A stretch of DNA of 5,647 nt from NCBI GenBank assembly GCA_026996985.1, contig JALWJR010000026.1:1-5647 (forward strand), given 5' to 3'. Positions 1 to 3,866 of this stretch are shown one piece after another; the first letter of the stretch is position 1; the number at the start of each line of letters is the position of its first letter. Position numbers and translations under genes: made by a program. The notes beneath the pieces were generated by a model. That model had not been told where the DNA came from, searched no databases, and worked only from the letters and a program-made list of their open reading frames with translations. This DNA is from Candidatus Kaiserbacteria bacterium. Lineage in GTDB: Bacteria; Patescibacteriota; Minisyncoccia; Phycocordibacterales; UBA2100.

Positions 1-35
1 AGAAGTTGCAAAAAGCTCGAGCAACATTATTCAAA

Positions 36-2054
36 TCATTTAGAAATTAACCGCGACTGTGCTATGATTTCACTGCTATTTTGGTATTGGAAAATACTGC
101 TCGCTTTCAGCTCTTTTTCAAGAGTTTTTGCCTCTTGGAGATACTTTTGATCTTTTTGATAAAGTTGCAAAAGCACTATTCCGGCCGCAACGTTACTTTT
201 ATCAAGCTCATATGCTTTTTTTGTGAGTTCAATCGCCTTTTCAAGCTCGCCAAATTTATCGGCCAAAAGCGCGCGTTTTATCAGAAAAATTTGTCTGTTT
301 GGCGCAAGCTCTATCATTTTGTCATACTCCTTGGCCGCTTTTTCAAGCTCGCCGAAATTCCAGTAAAGAGATGCCAAGAAATACCTCGGACGCAATGCTC
401 CGGGAGACTCGGCAATTTGCGCCTTTAGAGCTTGCGCGGCTTTATCTTTAAACTCCGCTTTAAGTTCGTTTGAGATGTTTAAGTTCTTGATGGTATTTGC
501 AATTCTTGAGAACTGCTCACGCGCCTCTTGTCTTCCCAAAAACGCGCCGTTTGATCTTTGTTCAAAAAGAGAAAGCGCGATTTTGGTGTGTTTTTCGGCC
601 AAGTCTTGCCTGCCGATTTTAGACGCTTGCTGAGCGAGAGAGCTTTCTCTTAGCGCGCTCATTAGAGCCTTGTTATCATCGCGATTGTTAAGCGCAAAAG
701 CCGGGGGAACAAATGCAAGCAAAATGAAAATCCAAGCCAATTTGCAGAAGTCTCCGGGTGTGCCCTGGTCTTCCTTTTCCCCTGACTGCTCATTTTCTTT
801 TGCAAGGACCCAACCGAAAATCGCATAAACCAAAAGAGCGCTCACCAAATTGTCAAAAACGGTCAAAGAATGCATTCCGTATGCAACAGAGAGACCAAAC
901 AAAACCCATTTTTGAGAAGGTAAAATACTCTCACTTTTAAACAAAACAAACAAAAATGCCAAATAAACGGATATATAAGCCAAAAGCCCGGGTGCTCCGG
1001 CGTCTGTCGCCCAACCTATCGCCAGGTTATGTGGTCTGTCAAACCACATTTCCTCCGAGTACATGGCGGGGTTATAGTATTTGTTAAATATCAAATTAAA
1101 ATTCTCTTGCCCCCACCCCAGAAGAGGTCTCTCTTTTATGCCTTGCCAAGCGCTCTCCCAAGCATGAATGCGCGCCGCAACCGTTCCGCTAACCGATACT
1201 TGAGTATATCTTTTGATTTGAGGGTTGTCAGTTAAATTCAGATTCTTTACAGCAAATCCGGAAATTATGACAAGAGCTACCGCCACCAACCCGTAAAGAA
1301 AAATTCTGCGAGTTTTCTGTGGAAGCTCGCTTTTGAAAGCGCTCCCTGCAAAAGCCACAAACGTACCGGCTATAAGTCCTAACATTGCCCCCCTTGTTCC
1401 CGTGAAATATAAAACAAACAGTTCAAACAAAACAAAAGCGCTAAGAAGCATTTTCTCGGTTTTGCTTATCCCATCGCGCAAAAGATAAACCCACGCCATA
1501 AAAATCGACATAACCGCAAAAATGGCAAGGTAAATCGGGTTACCCAACGGACCGGAAATTCTTACAACCCCGGTTTTCACTTTTGCAATCTCCGGAAGCG
1601 CCATAGCTCCAGCCACTGTCGCAGACAAAAAGACTGCATACCAAAAAATTCTCCTTGAGCGCTCTTGCACCATCACGGAAGAGTAGACAACAGCAAAAGC
1701 AAGCAGGTGCAAAAGCCAAAAATACCCCTCCATTCTTTCATAATTGCTCCAAAAGCTGCGCATCGGGTACGCTCCCAACAGGTCAGCCAAACCTACAATA
1801 AAAACAAATACAAATATCGCGATCAAAAGAGGGTTGGGTTTTGGTATATATTTTTTAAAATTACAAAGAAGCAATCCAAGATAAAGAGCAAATGCCGAGC
1901 CGATTGTCGCATGCAAGAAAAACGCTTTGCCCGTTATATATGGAAAATAAAGCGAGGTAGCAACAATAAGTGCCGAGAAAGGTGTTACCCAGAGTAAAAG
2001 TTTAATTATAAAAGAAAGAGTTGTTTCTATGTCTTTATTGCTTAATCCAAACAT
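36..2054 (-). CDS. O-antigen ligase / polymerase-like (Wzy_C) membrane protein with C-terminal TPR domain
   Basis: A 672-residue polytopic membrane protein, probably joining or polymerising lipid-linked glycans on the outer face of the cytoplasmic membrane. About ten hydrophobic segments fill residues 12-420. The Wzy_C/O-antigen ligase signature is clear: TGTRGAMLG at 218-226, RIHAWE from Arg295, PLLGWGQENF at 310-319, and RPHN at 340-343 with a candidate catalytic His342, then GAPGLLAY. A last membrane segment lies near 436-455. From about 470 the protein becomes soluble and helical, with TPR-like repeats at roughly 553-586, 587-620 and 621-650 (FGELEKA occurs twice, at 567 and 601). The ATG at 2054 fits because an extended -10 lies 6 nt upstream; no Shine-Dalgarno is visible. 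The stop is TGA. The gene is divergent from the toxin gene. Members of this family act variously as WaaL ligases, Wzy polymerases or protein glycosyltransferases, and sequence alone does not say which; the family call is secure. Confidence 0.9.
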   Translation of the reverse strand: MFGLSNKDIETTLSFIIKLLLWVTPFSALIVATSLYFPYITGKAFFLHATIGSAFALYLGLLLCNFKKYIPKPNPLLIAIFVFVFIVGLADLLGAYPMRSFWSNYERMEGYFWLLHLLAFAVVYSSVMVQERSRRIFWYAVFLSATVAGAMALPEIAKVKTGVVRISGPLGNPIYLAIFAVMSIFMAWVYLLRDGISKTEKMLLSAFVLFELFVLYFTGTRGAMLGLIAGTFVAFAGSAFKSELPQKTRRIFLYGLVAVALVIISGFAVKNLNLTDNPQIKRYTQVSVSGTVAARIHAWESAWQGIKERPLLGWGQENFNLIFNKYYNPAMYSEEMWFDRPHNLAIGWATDAGAPGLLAYISVYLAFLFVLFKSESILPSQKWVLFGLSVAYGMHSLTVFDNLVSALLVYAIFGWVLAKENEQSGEKEDQGTPGDFCKLAWIFILLAFVPPAFALNNRDDNKALMSALRESSLAQQASKIGRQDLAEKHTKIALSLFEQRSNGAFLGRQEAREQFSRIANTIKNLNISNELKAEFKDKAAQALKAQIAESPGALRPRYFLASLYWNFGELEKAAKEYDKMIELAPNRQIFLIKRALLADKFGELEKAIELTKKAYELDKSNVAAGIVLLQLYQKDQKYLQEAKTLEKELKASSIFQYQNSSEIIAQSRLISK

Positions 2055-2060
2055 GCAAAG

Positions 2061-2089
2061 AGTATAGCAAATTAGAGTATAAATTGAAA
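2061..2089 (-). promoter_or_regulatory. Extended -10 promoter of the O-antigen ligase gene, leaderless spacing
   Basis: On the minus strand TGCTATACT (2069-2061) matches the extended -10 form TGnTATAAT with one change. It is followed by exactly 6 nt and then the ATG at 2054, so the expected transcription start falls on the A of ATG. A weak -35 (TTTCAA, 2089-2084) lies at 17-bp spacing. A second TATACT occurs at 2081-2076 and would give a leader of about 15 nt. No GGAGG-like sequence lies between either element and the start. Confidence 0.6.
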
Positions 2090-2126
2090 CGAAAAGAAAT
2101 TGAGTTTAAAAACATCTTTGAAGCCC

Positions 2127-2153
2127 GCCCCGCCGCGCTAACCGCGGCGGGGC
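2127..2153. repeat. GC-rich palindrome, copy A
   Basis: GCCCCGCCGCG (2127-2137) and its exact complement (2143-2153) form an 11-bp stem around the 5-nt loop CTAAC. It sits alone in the 148-base divergent region between the ligase and toxin genes. No T-run follows on either strand, so it is not a standard intrinsic terminator. The stem shares the CCCCGCCGCG core with the copies at 2914 and 3741. Confidence 0.8.
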
Positions 2154-2185
2154 TGTTGCGAAAGCAAAAAACAAATCAAAAACCA

Positions 2186-2194
2186 TGCTACAAT
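2186..2194 (+). promoter_or_regulatory. Extended -10 promoter of the PemK-family toxin gene
   Basis: TGCTACAAT is an extended -10 with one mismatch to TGnTATAAT. It ends 8 nt before the ATG at 2203, giving a predicted leader of 0-2 nt. No convincing -35 is present, which extended -10 promoters tolerate. This element overlaps the alternative upstream ATG at 2185, so that earlier start would probably lie outside the transcript. Confidence 0.55.
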
Positions 2195-2202
2195 GCAAAC
2201 CG

Positions 2203-2622
2203 ATGCAAAACGAGAAAGACACAAAAGATTTTGATGGTTGGAACAAAAAGAAAAAGAATATTGATGCAAAAATCCCAAACAAATCTTGGGCGAAAAAAGG
2301 AGAAGTGTGGTGGTGTGATTTGGGTGTGAATGTCGGCCACGAACAAGATGGTGGTAAAAATTTTGAACGACCTGTTTTTATACTTGAACAACATGCAAAT
2401 TACACTTGTGCAGTTTTGCCAATGACAAAATCTATACGTGATAATAAATTTTCTCTTAATTTGAGATCTGACGGATACTCTTCAAGTGTTTTACTAGATC
2501 AAATACGCCTTATAAGCAACAAGAGATTAAGCAGAAAAATTCGCGGACAAAACATGGCTGTATTTAGAAAAGTGATTTGCGCATTTAAAAAGGCGCACAA
2601 TTTCTTAAACTGCTTACAATAA
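2203..2622 (+). CDS. PemK/MazF-family toxin (putative mRNA endoribonuclease), no adjacent antitoxin
   Basis: A 139-residue protein starting at ATG 2203. The core GEVWWCDLG (33-41), NVGHEQDG (43-50), ERPVFIL (55-61), VLPMTKS (71-77) and LLDQIRLISNKRL (97-109) is the PemK/MazF pattern. Arg56 and Thr75 fall where MazF enzymes carry the Arg and Thr used for RNA cleavage. A lysine-rich N-terminal extension of about 30 residues containing FDGWN (10-14) precedes the core, as I recall from patescibacterial PemK proteins. The in-frame ATG at 2185 would add six residues (MLQCKP) but overlaps the promoter, so 2203 is preferred. Family members cleave mRNA at short motifs and are normally held by a small antitoxin encoded just upstream. 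Here the upstream 148 bases hold only the divergent promoters and a palindrome, and no antitoxin ORF follows. The TAA stop abuts a palindromic repeat. The family call is strong; toxicity is inferred. Confidence 0.88.
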   Translation: MQNEKDTKDFDGWNKKKKNIDAKIPNKSWAKKGEVWWCDLGVNVGHEQDGGKNFERPVFILEQHANYTCAVLPMTKSIRDNKFSLNLRSDGYSSSVLLDQIRLISNKRLSRKIRGQNMAVFRKVICAFKKAHNFLNCLQ

Positions 2623-2623
2623 A

Positions 2624-2656
2624 CCCCGGCCCCGCCTTACGGCGGGGCCGGGTCGG
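2624..2656. repeat. GC-rich palindromic repeat, copy B (33-bp direct repeat)
   Basis: CCCGGCCCCGCC (2625-2636), loop TTAC, and a perfect complement (2641-2652) form a 12-bp GC-only stem. The 33 bases 2624-2656, including the trailing GTCGG, recur without a change at 2786-2818. The copy starts one base after the toxin stop codon. On the plus strand no T-run follows; on the minus strand the hairpin is followed by TTTATT, so any terminator action would be better in that direction. Confidence 0.9.
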
Positions 2657-2674
2657 ATCCGTCTTACGACGGTC
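2656..2674. repeat. Small TTAC-loop hairpin attached to copy B
   Basis: CCGTC (2659-2663), loop TTAC and GACGG (2668-2672) form a 5-bp stem directly next to the large palindrome, with the same TTAC loop. It looks like a short or decayed relative of the large hairpin. The second copy has a comparable small stem (ACGC/GCGT, 2821-2824 with 2830-2833) at the same side, so each 33-bp repeat carries a minor hairpin on its right. Confidence 0.5.
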
Positions 2675-2685
2675 AGTGTGCTAAT

Positions 2686-2713
2686 ATTATACATTACAAC
2701 ACAAATTGCGCAA
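2686..2713 (-). promoter_or_regulatory. Minus-strand promoter-like sequence, unit 1
   Basis: On the minus strand a -35-like TTGCGC (2713-2708), a 16-bp spacer and a perfect TATAAT -10 (2691-2686) lie in order. The -10 sits in ATGTATAATA, a 10-mer repeated at the equivalent place of unit 2. The predicted start is about 2679, 27 bases before the GC-rich hairpin. No good -35 exists for plus-strand use of this AT-rich patch. Confidence 0.45.
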
Positions 2714-2779
2714 CAAAAATAGCAGTGTCCAAAAATAAACACTTTGATACATTTAAGAATATGACTCGGCGCCAAATTG

Positions 2780-2838
2780 AAAAAGCCCCGGCCCCGCCTT
2801 ACGGCGGGGCCGGGTCGGGAACGCACGAAGCGTCATTT
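2780..2838 (-). ncRNA. Candidate ~59-nt RNA, unit 2
   Basis: The predicted start at about 2838 is followed on the minus strand by a 4-bp mini-hairpin, then the 12-bp GC-rich hairpin, then GC and TTTTT (2784-2780), a textbook intrinsic terminator. An ATG (2836-2834) opens a 27-codon frame ending at 2753, but its stop lies beyond the T-run, so a terminated transcript would have no stop codon. A short non-coding RNA is the simpler reading. No expression evidence is available. Confidence 0.28.
2786..2818. repeat. GC-rich palindromic repeat, copy C (33-bp direct repeat)
   Basis: This is an exact duplicate of the 33 bases at 2624-2656, 162 bases downstream in the same orientation: a 12-bp stem (2787-2798 with 2803-2814), loop TTAC, and trailing GTCGG. 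On the minus strand it is followed by TTTTT (2784-2780), which makes it a credible Rho-independent terminator in that direction. The plus strand has no T-run after it. Confidence 0.9.
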
Positions 2839-2844
2839 GTTTGT

Positions 2845-2872
2845 ATTATACATGGTGCCGGACAAAGTGCAA
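2845..2872 (-). promoter_or_regulatory. Minus-strand promoter-like sequence, unit 2
   Basis: TTGCAC (2872-2867), a 16-bp spacer and a perfect TATAAT (2850-2845) lie on the minus strand. The arrangement matches unit 1: same spacer length, a -35 differing by one base, the same ATGTATAATA context, and nearly the same distance to the 33-bp repeat (25 versus 28 bases between the 10-mer and the repeat). Confidence 0.45.
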
Positions 2873-2913
2873 CTTCTTAGGCTCCAAGTTTAATAAATAA
2901 TTGCAAACACCCT

Positions 2914-2940
2914 ACCCCGCCGCGCAAAGCGCGGCGGGGT
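2914..2940. repeat. GC-rich palindrome, copy D
   Basis: ACCCCGCCGCGC (2914-2925) and its perfect complement (2929-2940) enclose the loop AAA. The arms are identical to those at 3741-3767; only the three loop bases differ. No T-run follows on either strand and no convincing promoter lies beside it. Confidence 0.88.
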
Positions 2941-2980
2941 GACTTCCTTACAAAACATCCTCATAGTTATATGACAAATG

Positions 2981-3023
2981 AAAAAGGGGCATTGCAAGCA
3001 CCAACACTTGCAAGGCCCTTTTT
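2981..3023. terminator. Bidirectional terminator-like hairpin
   Basis: AAAAAGGG (2981-2988) pairs with CCCTTTTT (3016-3023), C2990 with G3014, and TTGCAAG (2992-2998) with CTTGCAA (3007-3013), around an 8-nt loop. There is one G:G mismatch (2989/3015) and one bulged A (2991). The A-tract and T-tract make it a Rho-independent terminator candidate on both strands. It is unrelated in sequence to the GC-rich palindromes. On the plus strand it lies 358 bases beyond the toxin stop and 110 bases before the NYN start, so it has no obvious gene to terminate. Confidence 0.6.
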
Positions 3024-3034
3024 CGTCTTAATGT
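2981..3034 (-). ncRNA. Candidate ~54-nt RNA, unit 3
   Basis: From the start predicted by the promoter at 3041-3068, a minus-strand transcript would run about 10 nt and then form the whole terminator-like hairpin, ending in a T-run. Promoter and terminator are almost back to back, leaving no room for a protein. It could be a very short RNA, or an attenuated leader whose downstream gene has been lost. This is an inference only. Confidence 0.25.
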
Positions 3035-3040
3035 GCCATT

Positions 3041-3068
3041 ATTATAAACACAAGATAGAGAAAGTCAA
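3041..3068 (-). promoter_or_regulatory. Minus-strand sigma70-like promoter, unit 3
   Basis: TTGACT (3068-3063; five of six consensus bases), a 16-bp spacer and a perfect TATAAT (3046-3041) form the best -35/-10 pair in the window. It points left, away from the NYN gene and into a terminator-like hairpin 10 bases past the predicted start near 3034. Confidence 0.5.
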
Positions 3069-3074
3069 GATATA

Positions 3075-3083
3075 TGTGGATAA
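3075..3083 (-). other. Perfect DnaA-box consensus 9-mer
   Basis: The minus strand reads TTATCCACA, the classical DnaA-box consensus, in the AT-rich region before the NYN gene. It is the only perfect match I found and no dnaA, dnaN or box cluster is nearby, so it does not mark an origin by itself. It may be chance or a regulatory DnaA site. Confidence 0.25.
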
Positions 3084-3118
3084 CTAACAATTACCAAAAT
3101 CACCGATCTTATCTACTG

Positions 3119-3127
3119 TGATACAAT
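3119..3127 (+). promoter_or_regulatory. Extended -10 promoter of the NYN gene, leaderless spacing
   Basis: TGATACAAT fits TGnTATAAT with one mismatch and ends exactly 6 nt before the ATG at 3134, placing the expected start on the A of ATG. No Shine-Dalgarno or clear -35 is visible. Confidence 0.55.
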
Positions 3128-3133
3128 ACAATA

Positions 3134-3706
3134 ATGATAAATAAGCGATACAATCTTGCTTTTATAGATGGTCAAAACTTGTATATGGGCACTACCAAAT
3201 GTCATATTTGTGCCAAGAACAAAAATATTGATTTTAAAAACATAAAACTATCGGATTGCGAATGCGGAAATGCATGGCAAGTTGATTTAAAAAAATTTCG
3301 CACATACTTGCGCGATACATATCAAGTTGAAAAAGCATATTACTATCTCGGGTTTATCGTTAATGTAAACAAGACACTCTACGACACTATTCAAGAGGCC
3401 GGCTTTATACTCCGTTTTCGTAAGCATACCAATGATGCGCTCAGCAAAAAGAAAGGCAATGTGGATACGGAAATTATTTTTGACATTATGAAAGACCTGT
3501 ATAAGCAAGTCGCGTTTGATAAAATAGTCCTCGTATCAAGCGACGGAGATTATGAGCCAGTGGTAACCTTTTTAGTGGAGGAAAACAAGTTTGAAAAAAT
3601 TTTATTCCCGAACGGTAAATATGCATCTTCCCTCTATAACAAACTGGATAACCGGTATAAGCTGGCACTAAACAGAATTCGCCCCAAAATAGAGTTGCAT
3701 GAATAA
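3134..3706 (+). CDS. NYN-domain (PIN-like, LabA/DUF88-type) putative ribonuclease with a four-cysteine insert
   Basis: A 190-residue soluble protein. NYN proteins have a PIN-like fold with acidic residues that bind divalent metal for RNA cleavage. The motifs present are FIDGQNLY (10-17, Asp12), KKKGNVDTEIIFDIM (105-119, Asp111) and LVSSDGDYEPVV (133-144, Asp137 and Asp139), in the usual order and spacing, so the acidic site looks intact. Between the first motif and the WQVDLKKFR segment (48-56) an insert holds Cys23-x2-Cys26 and Cys42-x-Cys44, a likely zinc-binding knuckle that simpler NYN proteins lack. The ATG at 3134 is supported by the -10 six nt upstream. The stop is TAA, followed 34 bases later by palindrome E. 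The gene stands alone on the plus strand between two palindrome-bearing intergenic regions. The substrate is unknown; RNase activity is inferred from the family. Confidence 0.85.
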   Translation: MINKRYNLAFIDGQNLYMGTTKCHICAKNKNIDFKNIKLSDCECGNAWQVDLKKFRTYLRDTYQVEKAYYYLGFIVNVNKTLYDTIQEAGFILRFRKHTNDALSKKKGNVDTEIIFDIMKDLYKQVAFDKIVLVSSDGDYEPVVTFLVEENKFEKILFPNGKYASSLYNKLDNRYKLALNRIRPKIELHE

Positions 3707-3740
3707 TATCCGCTATTAAACCACCTTTCTAATTACTCCC

Positions 3741-3767
3741 ACCCCGCCGCGCTTCGCGCGGCGGGGT
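3741..3767. repeat. GC-rich palindrome, copy E
   Basis: ACCCCGCCGCGC (3741-3752) and its perfect complement (3756-3767) surround the loop TTC. The arms are identical to copy D. It lies 34 bases after the NYN stop in the 160-base gap before the SIS gene. No T-run follows directly; the T-rich stretch at 3838-3849 is about 70 bases away and belongs to the next promoter spacer. Confidence 0.88.
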
Positions 3768-3832
3768 TGCACAAACAATCGCACACCAGCAAACCTGCTC
3801 TCACCTTCCCTCAACTAAAACCCGCAAACTAT

Positions 3833-3860
3833 TTGAGTTTTTTGTTTTTCAGTGCATTAT
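3833..3860 (+). promoter_or_regulatory. Promoter of the SIS-flippase operon, probably leaderless
   Basis: TTGAGT (3833-3838) and CATTAT (3855-3860) are separated by a T-rich 16-bp spacer, and the -10 ends exactly 6 nt before the ATG at 3867. The overlapping TATTAT (3858-3863) is an alternative -10 with a 19-bp spacer, but it would start the RNA inside the codon region. The match is weaker than at the other genes because the -10 lacks a proper TGn extension. Confidence 0.45.
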
Positions 3861-3866
3861 TATTGC

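Larger units (their letters stand above)
2620..2679 (-). ncRNA. Candidate ~60-nt RNA, unit 1 (nearest the toxin gene)
   Basis: From the start predicted by the promoter at 2686-2713, a minus-strand transcript would carry a small hairpin (2672-2668 with 2663-2659) and then the 12-bp GC-rich hairpin. It would end at the weak T-stretch TTTATT covering the toxin stop codon. No ATG-led reading frame starts near the predicted 5' end. Readthrough would be antisense to the toxin mRNA. This is an inference from promoter and hairpin spacing only. Confidence 0.22.
2761..2880 (+). other. Possible 39-residue small ORF spanning repeat copy C (doubtful)
   Basis: ATG 2761 to TAG 2878-2880 encodes 39 residues beginning MTRRQIEKAPAPPYGG and ending in GAGQSATS. 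Its middle (APAPPYGGAGSG) is the translated palindrome. In its favour, TGATACATT (2745-2753) resembles an extended -10 and ends 7 nt before the ATG, the same geometry as the real genes. Against it, the composition is that of a translated repeat, I recognise no family, and the candidate minus-strand RNA unit 2 overlaps it. I give it low weight as a coding gene. Confidence 0.15.
2623..3133. other. 511-base gene-poor intergenic region dense in hairpins and minus-strand promoters
   Basis: No protein-coding gene can be supported between the toxin stop and the NYN start. The region contains three GC-rich palindromes (2624-2656, 2786-2818, 2914-2940), one A/T-flanked hairpin (2981-3023), three minus-strand promoter-like sequences and one weak small ORF. 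Apart from the hairpins the sequence is AT-rich. The 70-codon minus-strand frame at 2614-2826 simply reads through both palindromes; its RPGPAVRRGRG repeats are the palindrome translated, so it is not called. Confidence 0.75.

Noticed and set aside
1..27. Possible start of another minus-strand gene (ATG at 27-25, MLELFATS...)
   Set aside because: Only nine codons are visible before the window edge. It lies 8 bases past the ligase stop, so co-transcription is possible, but nothing identifies it.
2021..2329. Plus-strand 102-codon frame overlapping the ligase start and the toxin start
   Set aside because: It crosses both real gene starts and a palindrome, has no domain signal, and conflicts with the well-supported toxin frame.
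2614..2826. Minus-strand 70-codon frame between the toxin and copy C
   Set aside because: Its two RPGPAVRRGRG stretches are the two palindrome copies translated. It starts inside a repeat and no promoter or family signal supports it.
2753..2836. Minus-strand 27-codon ORF starting 8 nt after the unit 2 -10
   Set aside because: The start geometry is tempting, but the hairpin and T-run at 2814-2780 should end the RNA before the stop codon, and the sequence is largely translated palindrome.
2624..2940. CRISPR-like array of regularly spaced repeats
   Set aside because: Only two exact 33-bp copies exist, 129 bp apart, with no third at that spacing and no cas genes. The repeats are near-perfect GC palindromes, which suits hairpin elements better.
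2914..2940. Copies A, D and E as ordinary intrinsic terminators
   Set aside because: None has a T-run following the stem on either strand, and copy A lies between two divergent starts where no terminator is expected.
2203..3706. Toxin and NYN genes as a two-gene toxin-antitoxin pair
   Set aside because: They are 511 bases apart with separate promoters and a terminator-like hairpin between them. The NYN protein has a complete nuclease site and does not resemble an antitoxin.
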